Source of the DNA: Vibrio zhanjiangensis
GTDB taxonomy: Bacteria; Pseudomonadota; Gammaproteobacteria; Enterobacterales; Vibrionaceae
Reading direction: 5' to 3'
Length of the DNA stretch: 64,000 nt
NCBI RefSeq assembly: GCF_030161235.1
Contig: NZ_BSPW01000018.1
Coordinates: forward strand, 62,001 to 126,000
The position numbers and the translations under genes are program-made. The notes beneath the pieces are model-generated. The model made no database searches. It saw nothing but the letters and a program-made list of their open reading frames with translations, and was not told the DNA's origin. Positions 46,469 through 56,179 of the stretch are shown here, one piece after another. Position 1 is the first letter of the stretch, and the number at the start of each line of letters is the position of its first letter.

Positions 46469-46490
46469 GTTAATTCCCAGTGAAATTAAC
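46469..46490. promoter_or_regulatory. LysR-type operator between lldP and its regulator
   Basis: GTTAATT (46469-46475) and AATTAAC (46484-46490) are perfect inverted copies around an 8-base spacer, containing the T-N11-A pattern typical of LysR binding sites. It sits in the divergent promoter region of lldPD and the regulator gene, as expected for autoregulated LysR control. Confidence 0.65.
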
Positions 46491-46554
46491 GCTTTATTTT
46501 TTGCTGATACAGGGAAATAATGAAAAAAATTTATTCCAAAAGTTGCATAATATT

Positions 46555-47454
46555 ATGAAAGTCGATGACATTATTCTCTTCTCTCAAGTGGCTGAGTTGG
46601 GTAGCTTTAGTAAGGCAGCTGAGGTAAATAGCCTTACAAATTCAGTAGTTAGCAAAAGAATTGCACGTTTGGAGAAAGAAGCAGGAACTCAACTTTTATA
46701 TAGAACCACACGTAAGCTAACCCTCACTGAAGCAGGTAAGGCTCTGAATCATAATGCAAAAAGTGTGAAGCAAGCAGCTCGAGTAGCCATGGACTCGGTA
46801 GCCGGTTTTGGAGAAAGCATCAGTGGTCGGATAAAAATGTCTGTGCCTTGTATATCTGGTGAGTTGGTGTTGGCAGACGCTGTGGCCGAATTTTGTAATC
46901 TGTATCCAGATCTAAAGATAGATATGTCACTTGATAATCGCTTTGTTGATCTTGTCGATGGGGGGTATGATTTAGTGATTCGTACTGGATACCTCGAGGA
47001 CTCAAGCCTAATTGCGCGCCACATCATAGACTCGCAATGGGTTGTTTGTGCTTCACCTTCTTATCTATCTCGCTGTGGAAGACCGCTCAAACCACAAGAC
47101 TTAAGTGGTCACAACTGTTTGCAATATGCGTATCAGACAACCGGTGCAACTGACTGGGCGTTCAAAGGCCCTTCGGGAAATTATATTGTTAAAGTGTCGG
47201 GGAGTTTTTCAACGGATAACGCGATAGCATTGAGAAAGGCAGCAATTGGTGGTCATGGCATTGCTTATGTCCCTAGGTGCTTGGTCTATCATGATCTTCG
47301 TCATGGTCAGCTGATTGATCTCTTCCCTGAATTAGTGGGCAAACGATTGGGTATATATGCGATATATCCATATACTCGGCAGCCTCCAAACAAGATTAAG
47401 TTACTGATAGAACATATTCGCACTCGGTATCTTGAAATTTCGCATTACTTTTAG
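46555..47454 (+). CDS. LysR-family transcriptional regulator, probable regulator of lldPD
   Basis: This 299-residue protein has an N-terminal winged helix-turn-helix (FSQVAELGSFSKAAEVNSLT, then SVVSKRIARLEKEAG) and a LysR substrate-binding domain from about residue 90. The family acts as tetramers that change DNA bending when a small ligand binds. Because it is divergent from lldPD with a T-N11-A palindrome between them, control of lactate use is inferred. E. coli uses a GntR-type regulator (LldR) instead, so the arrangement differs. The ATG at 46555 fits the family start; the ribosome binding site is weak, and the longer frame to 46480 would run into the operator. Confidence 0.9.
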   Translation: MKVDDIILFSQVAELGSFSKAAEVNSLTNSVVSKRIARLEKEAGTQLLYRTTRKLTLTEAGKALNHNAKSVKQAARVAMDSVAGFGESISGRIKMSVPCISGELVLADAVAEFCNLYPDLKIDMSLDNRFVDLVDGGYDLVIRTGYLEDSSLIARHIIDSQWVVCASPSYLSRCGRPLKPQDLSGHNCLQYAYQTTGATDWAFKGPSGNYIVKVSGSFSTDNAIALRKAAIGGHGIAYVPRCLVYHDLRHGQLIDLFPELVGKRLGIYAIYPYTRQPPNKIKLLIEHIRTRYLEISHYF

Positions 47455-47473
47455 GCTCTCTTTTGGGATGAAA

Positions 47474-47497
47474 AGCCGAGGTGCTAACACTTCGGCT
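47474..47497. terminator. Bidirectional terminator between lysR and the ATPase gene
   Basis: AGCCGAGGTG (47474-47483) pairs with CACTTCGGCT (47488-47497) with one wobble pair and loop CTAA. On the minus strand it is followed by TTTTCATC, so it terminates the ATPase transcript best. Confidence 0.75.
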
Positions 47498-47521
47498 CAA
47501 TACTATTAAGGCCATTATTGC

Positions 47522-49147
47522 CTATGCAGCTTCGGTCTCTTTTGGGTCTAGGTCAAAAGACGCCTCAATCAACTTTTTGGTGTAATCGTGTTTAGGTGAG
47601 TGGAAAATCTCTTCTGCGGTTCCTTGTTCCATGACAGTTCCTTTTTGCATCACCAAAACACGGTCAGATAGCGCTTTCACAACACTGAGATCGTGACTGA
47701 TAAACAGAAAACCAATGTTGTGTTTTTTCTGAATATCCTTGAGTAAATCAATGACGGTGAGCTGCACAGATCTATCCAAAGCCGAAGTCGGCTCGTCTAA
47801 CAAAATAAATGAAGGTTCCAAGATCAGCGCGCGAGCGATCGCGATTCTCTGACGTTGACCACCTGAAAATTCGTGTGGATAGCGGTTAATTGAGTGAGGA
47901 TCGAGCCTAACTTCTTCCAAAGCTCTTCGAGCCCTTTGCATTCGTTCTGAGTGATTTAATTGAGGCTGGTGGACCGTTAACCCTTCAGTAATGATATCCC
48001 CAACCGTCATACGCGGAGACAATGAGCCATAAGGGTCTTGAAAGACCATCTGAATGTCTTTTTTGAGGGCAAATTTTTCTTTGCTGAGCAGAGTTTCCAT
48101 ATTTTGCCCCTTAAAGGTGATATAACCTTTTGATGGTAGGAGCCCGATAAGAGCACGTCCAAGGGTGGATTTCCCCGATCCCGATTCGCCAACGATACCC
48201 AGTGTTTCACCTTGCTTGAGTTCAAGAGATATGCCTTTTACTGCTTCAAAATATTGATTTTTGCTTGGAATAAAGTGGCTCTTGATGAGAAATTTAACGC
48301 TCACGTCTTCTGCCTTCAGCAGTAATGGAGCACCAAGCTCAATAGGGTCTTTGTTGCCTTTAGGAACGGAGTCTATTAACATTTTTGTATAGTCATGTTC
48401 GGGGTTAGCAAAGACATGATGACATTGTCCTTGCTCGACGACTTCTCCTTTGCACATGACGATGACACGGTCGGCAAGGTGTTTGACGACACCGAGATCA
48501 TGGGTAATAAACAAAATTGCCATCCCCATTTTGGCCTGTATTTCTTTGATTAAATTGAGTACTTCAGCTTGTACGGTGACATCGAGTGCTGTGGTTGGTT
48601 CATCCGCAATGAGAATGTCTGGCTCATTGATCAAAGCCATGGCGATCATTATGCGTTGCAACTGTCCACCGGAAAATTCATGGGGGTACTTGCTGTATCC
48701 TTGCTGAGGATTAGGTAAGTGAACGAGATTAAATAACTCTAATACTTTTTGTTTTGCTTGTTTGCGTGATACGGGACGATGGCACATGATGGCTTCAGCC
48801 ACTTGGATACCTACTCGCATAAAGGGGTTGAGTGAGGTCATTGGCTCTTGGAATATCATCCCAATACGGTCACCACGAATGGTTTGCATAGCCTGCTCTG
48901 ATTTGGTCAGTAAAGGCTCTCCTTCAAATATAATCTGTGATTTGCTATCAACAATGGCGTTTTTTGGCAGCAGTTGCATTACCGCATTTGTTGAGACGGA
49001 TTTACCGCTTCCTGACTCACCGACGATCGCGAGAGTTTCTCTTTCAAATAGTTCGAAACTGGCATTCTTGACGGCATCGACAATACCATCATTGGTTTTA
49101 AAATTCACTGAGAGGTTGTGCACCTCAAGAATCGGCCTTGGTGACAT
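47522..49147 (-). CDS. YejF-like tandem ABC ATPase, orphan
   Basis: This is a 541-residue protein with two fused peptide-importer ATPase domains. The first has Walker A GESGSGKSVS near residue 42, a signature near 157 and ADEPTTALDV. The second has GESGSGKSTL near 328, FSGGQRQRIAIARA and LDEPTSALDR. It is of the DppD-DppF/YejF type that powers oligopeptide uptake. No permease or binding protein gene lies beside it, unlike the full yejABEF operon at 56-62 kb, whose YejF it resembles. It may drive another importer. AAGGA is seven bases before the ATG, and it lies 24 bases after the hypothetical gene on the same strand. Confidence 0.9.
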   Translation of the reverse strand: MSPRPILEVHNLSVNFKTNDGIVDAVKNASFELFERETLAIVGESGSGKSVSTNAVMQLLPKNAIVDSKSQIIFEGEPLLTKSEQAMQTIRGDRIGMIFQEPMTSLNPFMRVGIQVAEAIMCHRPVSRKQAKQKVLELFNLVHLPNPQQGYSKYPHEFSGGQLQRIMIAMALINEPDILIADEPTTALDVTVQAEVLNLIKEIQAKMGMAILFITHDLGVVKHLADRVIVMCKGEVVEQGQCHHVFANPEHDYTKMLIDSVPKGNKDPIELGAPLLLKAEDVSVKFLIKSHFIPSKNQYFEAVKGISLELKQGETLGIVGESGSGKSTLGRALIGLLPSKGYITFKGQNMETLLSKEKFALKKDIQMVFQDPYGSLSPRMTVGDIITEGLTVHQPQLNHSERMQRARRALEEVRLDPHSINRYPHEFSGGQRQRIAIARALILEPSFILLDEPTSALDRSVQLTVIDLLKDIQKKHNIGFLFISHDLSVVKALSDRVLVMQKGTVMEQGTAEEIFHSPKHDYTKKLIEASFDLDPKETEAA

Positions 49148-49171
49148 GTAAATTCCTTTTTATTTATATTT

Positions 49172-49657
49172 TTAATGAGAGTAGCCTTTAGAACCGCCAT
49201 AACTCTTCAATGAGGTAAAATGATGATGAGCCTTTTGTACATGCTCAAATTCTAACATCCATTGTGCATTTCTTTGGGCGTTGCAAAAGGCCCCCATGTG
49301 TGACAAAAGATCGCTACAACCTTTGTCCAGTATTGTGTGAGTGGCTTCAATGAGTTCAAAGGGTTCAATGGATATAAACTGCAGCAAAGCATAACTTTGG
49401 TTGAGAACGTCGAATGCACTTTGATGCTGCCCCATTTTGTTTAATATCTCTGATTGTGATATTGCTGAATCTCTTAAGCTTCTCAGTAGACAACCAAATT
49501 GACATGGCTTAGTGTTTTCATCATTAAGGGCGTTTTGAATATGGCCCGGTAAATGGGTAAGTACCTGATCGTACAAATGGTGGGCTTGTGACCAATGACC
49601 ATGCTCGAGTAATTGTTCCGCTTTTAGATAGTTGGTCCAGCACTGTTGTAGATCCAT
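49172..49657 (-). CDS. Hypothetical helical protein
   Basis: I do not recognise a named family. This 161-residue, soluble, helix-rich protein has TPR-like spacing at the start (AEQLLEHGHWSQAHHLYDQVL) and many His, Cys and Gln residues, including CQFGCLLRSL. No signal peptide or membrane segment is seen. It is directly upstream of the orphan ATPase gene (24 bases), so the two are probably cotranscribed, but a functional link is unproven. Confidence 0.7.
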   Translation of the reverse strand: MDLQQCWTNYLKAEQLLEHGHWSQAHHLYDQVLTHLPGHIQNALNDENTKPCQFGCLLRSLRDSAISQSEILNKMGQHQSAFDVLNQSYALLQFISIEPFELIEATHTILDKGCSDLLSHMGAFCNAQRNAQWMLEFEHVQKAHHHFTSLKSYGGSKGYSH

Positions 49658-49870
49658 ATTCTATTCACTCCACCAAAGTTGTTACTGACACTATTTAAAT
49701 GCAATTGATTCGCTAATGCAAATAATTATCATTTAATTGTTGTTTATGAGAGAAATTGAGTGATATTTCGCCACTTGAACCCTGAATGTGCCTAAGTCAC
49801 TAAAATATAAATAAAACTAGCCTACACTTGGAACTTATAAAGAAAAAATACAACGATGAGGAAAATAGAG

Positions 49871-52231
49871 ATGGCAATTCAAAGGCTTGAATCAAGCCAG
49901 CTGTATCATGCTGCTCAGCTAGAAATGCTGCCATGCAAGTCAACGAAAGAGCTGGCTCCTATTGATGAAATTGTTGGTCAAGAGCGCGCGCAGAAGGCGG
50001 TAGAATTTGCGATGTCCATAAAAGAAAAGGGCTACAACATCTATGCTATCGGCCAAAATGGGTTAGGTAAACGCACTATGATTATGCGTTATCTAAATCG
50101 CCATCAACATGACGCAAAAGCGCTTTATGATTGGTGTTATGTCGCCAATTTCGAGGATATTCGGACACCTAAGGTACTGGCTCTTCCTCGAGGTATTGGC
50201 AGTCAGCTTAAACATGACATTGAAAAGTTAATGTCAAAGTTGGTGAATGCTATTCCGTTAGCCTTTGATAATGAGCTTTATTACAGTCGTGCAGATAAGC
50301 TCAAAAATCAGTTGGCTCAGAAACAAGAAGCTGAATTAGCTGCTATTACAAAAGAAGCAAAAGCGAAAGGAATCAACTTAACCATTACCACTCAGGGTGA
50401 CTATCAATTTGTTGCTATGAATGGTGAAGAGATGCATACCGAAGAATCGTTTGAAGAGTTAACCAAAAAGGAACAAGAGTATTTTGGTGCGACGATTGAC
50501 GAACTTGAAATCAAGTTGCGCGATATGGTTCGACAGCTCACAGAGTGGGAAGAGGCGTATAGTGAAAAGATTAAAAAACTCAATGATGATGTCACTCTTG
50601 ATGTTATCACCCATTTCATTAAACAATTAAAAAAAGACTACTCCGGCTACCCAACTATCAAAACGTATTTGACGGATTTGCAGCAAGATATTGTCGATAA
50701 TGCAGATATTTTTCTTGAGCAAAGTGGTGAGCAGGCCGAAGTTGCTACCGCATCGCTAGATAAAAAATTGCCCAGACGCTACAAGGTTAACGTTCTTGTA
50801 AGCCGTAAGACGGATGAATTTCCTATCGTGGTAGAAGAGAATCCCAATTATCATAGATTGTTTGGCTACATCGAAACCGCAACGTTTAAAGGCACAGTGT
50901 TCACAGATTTTTCATTGATACGTCCAGGTAGTTTGCATAAAGCCAACGGTGGCGTATTGATGATTGATGCCCAGAAAGTGTTGGAGCAGCCTTACGTATG
51001 GGATGGCTTAAAGCGTGCTTTAAGAGCACGAAAGATAAGTTTTACTTCGTTAGAAAAAGAGGTCACTCTGACCGGCACTGTATCGCTTGATCCAGAAGCA
51101 ATACCTCTGGATGTAAAAATAATCCTATTTGGCGATTATCGAACTTATCAGCTTCTTCAACACTACGATCCTGAGTTTAGCGAATTGTTTCGTGTCACAG
51201 CGGATTTTGAAGATGAAATGGCGCGAAGTCCTGAATCCGAGCTGCATTATGCACGTTTTATTTCAAGTGTGGTTAATGATAACAACATGCTACATTGTGA
51301 CAAAAAGGCCATTGCCCGTATCATTGAGCACAGTTCTCGGTTATCTGGGGATCAAACCAAGTTATCCTTGCACTCAGCAAATATTGCCAATTTGCTCAGA
51401 GAGTCAAACTATGTTGCGCGTCAAGCAAATTCAAACATGATCCGTGCGAGTCATGTTGAAGAAGCGCTTGCCAACCAAGAACTTCGTGTTAGCCGATTGA
51501 AAGATAGTGTGATGGAAGGTTTTATCAACGGTACGACACTATTACAAACACATGGTAACGCTGTTGGTCAAGTTAACGCATTATCAGTGCTGAGTACTAG
51601 CGAATATATGTTTGGAGCGCCTAACCGGATTACTGCGACGACCTGCTACGGTGATGGTGAAGTGATTGATATTGAACGTAGCGTGGATTTGGGAGGCAGT
51701 ATTCACTCAAAAGGGGTGATGATACTGACAGCTTATTTGTCCTCTGTTTTTGGCAAGACCGCCAAGGTACCACTGAAAACGACCATCACTTTTGAGCAAT
51801 CATACGGTGGTGTTGATGGAGATAGCGCAAGTATGGCTGAGTTTTGCGCAGTCGTTTCAGCATTTTCACGGCAACCTAACTGCCAAAGCATGGCCATTAC
51901 AGGCTCTATGAACCAATTTGGCCAAGCTCAGCCGATTGGTGGTGTGAACGAAAAAATCGAAGGCTTTTTCGATGTGTGTGGGATCAAGGGGCGTGATAAT
52001 AATCAAGGTGTTATTATTCCCAGAGCGAACATGCATAATCTCATGTTAAGGCCTGATGTTGTTAAAGCCATAGAACGTGGAGAATTCCATATATGGGCGA
52101 TTGACCATGTGACGGAAGCCATCGAATTGTTTATGGGAAGGCCTGCTGGAGAGCCGAGTGATGAAGGTAGCTACCCCATTGATACCATATTTGGTATCGC
52201 GCAGGCCAAACTAAACGCATTACGAAAATAA
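49871..52231 (+). CDS. LonB-type ATP-dependent protease
   Basis: This 786-residue protein has an AAA-type N-terminal part (Walker A GQNGLGKRT near residue 60) with a long coiled-coil insert (about 130-260). The C-terminal Lon protease domain has its catalytic serine near residue 651 in GGVDGDSASM and its lysine near 694 in NEKIEGF, so the Ser-Lys dyad is intact. Relatives such as E. coli YcbZ/LonH are cytoplasmic and poorly characterised. The ATG at 49871 follows GAGGA and is preferred over the ATG five codons earlier, which lies inside that site. It converges with ldhA across a shared terminator. Confidence 0.93.
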   Translation: MAIQRLESSQLYHAAQLEMLPCKSTKELAPIDEIVGQERAQKAVEFAMSIKEKGYNIYAIGQNGLGKRTMIMRYLNRHQHDAKALYDWCYVANFEDIRTPKVLALPRGIGSQLKHDIEKLMSKLVNAIPLAFDNELYYSRADKLKNQLAQKQEAELAAITKEAKAKGINLTITTQGDYQFVAMNGEEMHTEESFEELTKKEQEYFGATIDELEIKLRDMVRQLTEWEEAYSEKIKKLNDDVTLDVITHFIKQLKKDYSGYPTIKTYLTDLQQDIVDNADIFLEQSGEQAEVATASLDKKLPRRYKVNVLVSRKTDEFPIVVEENPNYHRLFGYIETATFKGTVFTDFSLIRPGSLHKANGGVLMIDAQKVLEQPYVWDGLKRALRARKISFTSLEKEVTLTGTVSLDPEAIPLDVKIILFGDYRTYQLLQHYDPEFSELFRVTADFEDEMARSPESELHYARFISSVVNDNNMLHCDKKAIARIIEHSSRLSGDQTKLSLHSANIANLLRESNYVARQANSNMIRASHVEEALANQELRVSRLKDSVMEGFINGTTLLQTHGNAVGQVNALSVLSTSEYMFGAPNRITATTCYGDGEVIDIERSVDLGGSIHSKGVMILTAYLSSVFGKTAKVPLKTTITFEQSYGGVDGDSASMAEFCAVVSAFSRQPNCQSMAITGSMNQFGQAQPIGGVNEKIEGFFDVCGIKGRDNNQGVIIPRANMHNLMLRPDVVKAIERGEFHIWAIDHVTEAIELFMGRPAGEPSDEGSYPIDTIFGIAQAKLNALRK

Positions 52232-52246
52232 TAAACGCAAGTGAAC

Positions 52247-52268
52247 TGGGCTTTCTGTTGAAAGCCCA
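52247..52268. terminator. Bidirectional terminator between lonB and ldhA
   Basis: TGGGCTTTC (52247-52255) and GAAAGCCCA (52260-52268) form a perfect 9-bp stem with loop TGTT, between two convergent genes and followed by ACTTCTT on the plus strand. Confidence 0.85.
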
Positions 52269-52273
52269 ACTTC

Positions 52274-53272
52274 TTATCCGTTGATTAGCTCATTTCCTGA
52301 TGTTTTCTTGCGGTGGAACGTATCAATATTGTCGAGAGTGGTGTCGGCAATATTACCGAGAGCTTCGTTAGTTAGGAAAGCTTGGTGACCGGTGAAGAGA
52401 ACGTTGTGACAGGCAGAGAGGCGACGGAAGACATCATCAACAATAATGTCATTGGATTTATCGCGGAAAAATAGGTCTTTTTCATTTTCGTAGACATCAA
52501 GTCCTAATGCACCAATTCTGCCCGTTTTGAGTGCCTCAATAGCTGCTACCGCATCCAATAGACCACCTCTGCTTGTGTTAATGATCATGACACCATCTTT
52601 CATCTTATCGAAAGCAGAGCTATCCAAAAGATGATAGTTCTCTTCGGACATTGGGCAATGCAGTGTGATAACGTCACTTTTTTCAAAAAGTTCTTCTTTA
52701 CTGCAATAGGTCGCTCCAAGTTCCAGCGCTAAGGGATTTTCGAAGGGATCGTGGCAGAGTATTGTCATACCTAACCCCTTAAGAATACGCATGGTAGCAA
52801 TGCCTATCTTGCCAGTACCAATCACTCCTACGGTTTTGCGGTGAAAGTTATAACCAACCAAGCCCTCAAGAGAAAAATTCGCATCTCGAGTTCGTTGATA
52901 TGCTTTGTGAAAACGTCGATTCAGACACATCATTAAGCCAACAGTATGCTCAGCAACAGATTCAGGAGAGTAAGCAGGTACTCTCACTACCTGTATGCCA
53001 AGGGTTTTTGCCGCAGTAAGGTCGACGCGATCAAACCCAGCACATCGCATGGCAATAAGCTCCACACCCTGCAAAGATAGCTCTTTTAGTACTGGCGCTG
53101 ACAAATCGTCATTGACAAAAGCGCAGACAACTTTACAGCCATGAGCCATCTTGGCGGTTTTCTTCGTGAGCGGGAAATCATGAAAATGGAGTTTGAAGCC
53201 AAAGGGTTTGTTGGCTTTATTAAAAGATACTTCGTCATAAGACTTAGCACTGAATAGGGCGACATCTAACAT
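52274..53272 (-). CDS. ldhA: D-lactate dehydrogenase (fermentative)
   Basis: This 332-residue protein aligns with E. coli LdhA from its start (DVALFSAKSYDEVSF). The NAD-binding motif GVIGTGKIG is near residue 150. The catalytic triad is in place: Arg in NTSRGG near 234, Glu in DVYENEKDLF near 263 and His in FTGHQAF near 295. It reduces pyruvate to D-lactate with NADH during fermentation. The ATG at 53272 follows GAGG at 5 bases and fits the alignment; the frame is open 13 codons further. Known control in relatives is by oxygen and acid; no clear site was recognised upstream. Confidence 0.95.
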   Translation of the reverse strand: MLDVALFSAKSYDEVSFNKANKPFGFKLHFHDFPLTKKTAKMAHGCKVVCAFVNDDLSAPVLKELSLQGVELIAMRCAGFDRVDLTAAKTLGIQVVRVPAYSPESVAEHTVGLMMCLNRRFHKAYQRTRDANFSLEGLVGYNFHRKTVGVIGTGKIGIATMRILKGLGMTILCHDPFENPLALELGATYCSKEELFEKSDVITLHCPMSEENYHLLDSSAFDKMKDGVMIINTSRGGLLDAVAAIEALKTGRIGALGLDVYENEKDLFFRDKSNDIIVDDVFRRLSACHNVLFTGHQAFLTNEALGNIADTTLDNIDTFHRKKTSGNELING

Positions 53273-53311
53273 ATGAACCTCGAAATTTTCTGTGAGGAAA
53301 AAACTAGCCAT

Positions 53312-53827
53312 ATTGAAACGTGAAATTGCACAAAGTTAAAGAACTAATTAAGAGCGGATTCTCATCTGTTGAGTTATTTGGGAAGAATAAAGGGCTTTAA
53401 TCGCGGTGAGATAGTAGTGTTGTTGTTTTCAGCAAGGCCCAGCGTTTTGCAAAGTAATTGATTTTTGCTGTGAACACTTATGGATATCTGTCCGTCTAAC
53501 CTAGGAAGATATTATCCTTTGCCCCGATTTTACCGTATCAAAGACTTAAAAAAGGCAATAAAAATCAGATCAAAGTCTCATAAACCCTTAGTGATAAAAA
53601 GCCATAAATCCGAATAAAAAGTGAGTTTCCACCTATGGTTGTAATATTGCTTTTGTTACTAATAGAAAAAGCGCATAAATTTCATCCAAATTGCCCGTAA
53701 AGATCAAAAATTGCTGCTAAATTATTAGAGATTAATAAAATTGCTCTTGGCTTTATTATCAGTTAGTTATGTGAGTGTCGTAGTTGGGAGCTTATAAGTG
53801 TTTAATCTTTGGCTAGGGTATTGAAGC
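53312..53827. other. Intergenic region between ldhA and the chemoreceptor gene
   Basis: This AT-rich stretch separates divergent genes and must hold both promoters. No strong palindrome, CRP or FNR site was recognised, and no gene of useful length was seen. Confidence 0.6.
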
Positions 53828-55465
53828 ATGATCACACAAAAGCTATCTGAAGTGTCCATTGCGACACGTGCATGGTCCATATTAGTTTTATTTGCTATTG
53901 GGCTATTAGCGAATACATTCCTAAATATCGGAAAATCTCGCGAGCATATGCGGGAGAACTACGAGCGTGGTGTATCAACGCTTGTTGAAGCCGCAACCGG
54001 TGTCGCAAAGCACCACTATCAAGAGTATCAATCAGGTATTATCTCGGAAAGTGAGGCGCAGTCACGCACGCTTAAAACAATATCAGAGATGCGATTTGAT
54101 GGTAATAACTACGTCTTTGTAGTAAGTCGAGAAGGTGTACAACTTGCGTCGGGCGTGGAATCACTTATCGGCAAAAACATTATTGGGCTTCAGGACAGTA
54201 CAGGACGTTTCTTTGTACAAGATTTGTATGCATTGGCTCAAAAAGGTGGTGGATTCGTCGATTACTATTGGAAAAATCCCGATTCTACAACGGCCGATCT
54301 TAAAACAAGTTATGCGACTATTTTTCAACCATGGGGTTGGATGATTGGCTCTGGTATGAATATGCTCGCTTTGAAAGAAGATACGCATAAATCAGAAATA
54401 GCGTCCATCAGTTATGCCATAGGTATTCTAATTCTGTTGTCGATAGCAATCGGCTTTTTTATCCAAACTATCACAGCGCCGCTAAAACGCACAGTACAAG
54501 CCATGCAAACCTTATCCAAAGGAGAGGGGGATTTGACGCAGCGCTTAGAGGAAAGTGGCTGTAAAGAGTTGGTGGATTTAGCCAAGTATTTTAACCAATT
54601 TGTCGCATCAGTTCAGGATATCATGCTCAATATCAGTGATGCCGGTAGTGAAGTATCGAGTGCAGCTGGACAACTATCAAGGTCTGCGCTGCATATCGAC
54701 CATAGTCTCAATCAGCAACGAACCGATGTGGAAACCTTGGCCAGTGCGATGACGGAGATGCTGGCGACTGTTGAGGAAGTAGCAGCACGGACGGTAGAGG
54801 CGAATGACGCGAGTCGACTGGCGGCGAAAGAAGCGAATTTGAGCCATGCAATCATCGATAAGAACGTGAATGGCGCAAATGAGCTCGCTGCGGAAATACA
54901 GTCCGCCAGTCAAGTCGTACAACAATTGGCTTCAGACGCTCGTAATGTTGATACCGTTCTCGAAGTAATCCGAGGCGTTGCCGAACAAACGAACTTATTG
55001 GCGCTAAACGCGGCTATTGAGGCTGCAAGGGCTGGTGAACAAGGGCGAGGTTTTGCTGTCGTTGCTGATGAAGTTAGGAGCCTATCGTTAAGAACACATG
55101 AATCTACACTGGAGATTCAGAATATCGTAGAGAAGCTCCAAGTCGGTGCAGAAAATGTAGTGAAAGTCATGGATCATGGTACCGCTCAAGCAACAAATGC
55201 TTCTGAGTTATCAAGCCAAGCTGGTTCTGCAATTAACAAGATTAATCAGGAAGTGCATACCATCGAAGAAATGAATCAGCATATTGCGACTGCAGCAGAA
55301 GAACAATCGCTCACTGTCAACGAGATGAACCGAAATATGGTTAGTCTTAGTGATATGGCATCGTCGGTTTCGGCGGAGTCTGCTCAGATGGCGAGTGCAA
55401 GTACTGAGCTTGACCGTGTTTCAGATAATTTGATATCAATGATTCATCGCTTCAAACTCGCTTAA
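53828..55465 (+). CDS. Methyl-accepting chemotaxis protein (sCache_2)
   Basis: This is a 545-residue chemoreceptor. A membrane segment at about 15-32 is followed by a single Cache (sCache_2) periplasmic domain with [20 protein letters not shown] near 77. A second membrane segment is at about 192-212, then a HAMP domain ([20 protein letters not shown]). The signalling tip [20 protein letters not shown] near residue 385, followed by [14 protein letters not shown], is intact and binds CheA and CheW. sCache_2 receptors often sense small organic acids; the ligand here is unknown. Only a weak ribosome binding site precedes the ATG. It stands as a single gene. Confidence 0.95.
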   Translation: MITQKLSEVSIATRAWSILVLFAIGLLANTFLNIGKSREHMRENYERGVSTLVEAATGVAKHHYQEYQSGIISESEAQSRTLKTISEMRFDGNNYVFVVSREGVQLASGVESLIGKNIIGLQDSTGRFFVQDLYALAQKGGGFVDYYWKNPDSTTADLKTSYATIFQPWGWMIGSGMNMLALKEDTHKSEIASISYAIGILILLSIAIGFFIQTITAPLKRTVQAMQTLSKGEGDLTQRLEESGCKELVDLAKYFNQFVASVQDIMLNISDAGSEVSSAAGQLSRSALHIDHSLNQQRTDVETLASAMTEMLATVEEVAARTVEANDASRLAAKEANLSHAIIDKNVNGANELAAEIQSASQVVQQLASDARNVDTVLEVIRGVAEQTNLLALNAAIEAARAGEQGRGFAVVADEVRSLSLRTHESTLEIQNIVEKLQVGAENVVKVMDHGTAQATNASELSSQAGSAINKINQEVHTIEEMNQHIATAAEEQSLTVNEMNRNMVSLSDMASSVSAESAQMASASTELDRVSDNLISMIHRFKLA

Positions 55466-55523
55466 ATAACGCTTTGATTGTTATGGTAGAATCGACTCAA
55501 ATAGATCACTACTTAAGATCACA

Positions 55524-56042
55524 ATGAGACACTTAAAAACATCTATCCATCCTGAGCTTGACCACTTGGGTAATAAAACGATTATCCAGAGAATAGCGGC
55601 CAGAGCAATTGTAGTTGATGGAGAGGAGGTTCTACTTCTTTATACCCATCGGTATCAAGACTACACAATCCCAGGCGGTGGTATCGATCATGGGGAAGAC
55701 ATTATTTCTGCGATGGTGAGAGAGTTAAAGGAAGAAACTGGCGCTCAAAATATCCACAATATAAAGCCATTTGGCATTTATGAAGAGTTTCGGCCATGGC
55801 ACAAACCTGAGGCTGACGTAATACACATGCACTCATATTGTTACACCTGTAAGGTTGATCGTAAGCTTGGAAAGCCATCTTATGAAGACTACGAGATCAA
55901 AAATGGTATGGAAGCGATGTGGGTCAATATTCACAAAGCGATTGCTCACAATGAAGAGACCATTGCTAACAGCCCCCAAAAAGGCATGAGTATTGAACGA
56001 GAAACATTTCTTCTACACTTGATTGCTAAGGAAATGATGTAA
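55524..56042 (+). CDS. Nudix hydrolase
   Basis: This is a 172-residue protein with a perfect Nudix box (GGIDHGEDIISAMVRELKEE, then TGA) near residue 52, the Mg2+ and diphosphate binding motif. The family cleaves nucleoside diphosphates linked to another group; the exact substrate cannot be read. It has its own ATG, lies 58 bases after the chemoreceptor gene and 137 before yejA, and has no clear operon partner. Confidence 0.9.
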   Translation: MRHLKTSIHPELDHLGNKTIIQRIAARAIVVDGEEVLLLYTHRYQDYTIPGGGIDHGEDIISAMVRELKEETGAQNIHNIKPFGIYEEFRPWHKPEADVIHMHSYCYTCKVDRKLGKPSYEDYEIKNGMEAMWVNIHKAIAHNEETIANSPQKGMSIERETFLLHLIAKEMM

Positions 56043-56179
56043 ACCACATAGGGCATTTAGCATATTTTATTATTGGCTTGAGAGCACATTTTTGTTGCGA
56101 GTATTTCGATAGGTGTTGTATAAGTGCCTATACTTATCTAAGTGTTTGAATTGTTAATAATAAGCTAAGGTTGGGAAGC

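Noticed and set aside
45836..46483. 215-codon open frame opposite lldP
   Set aside because: Antisense to a strongly conserved permease; its composition is that of a shadow frame.
49658..49870. sRNA or riboswitch upstream of the LonB gene
   Set aside because: AT-rich sequence with no stable stem or known riboswitch core visible by eye.
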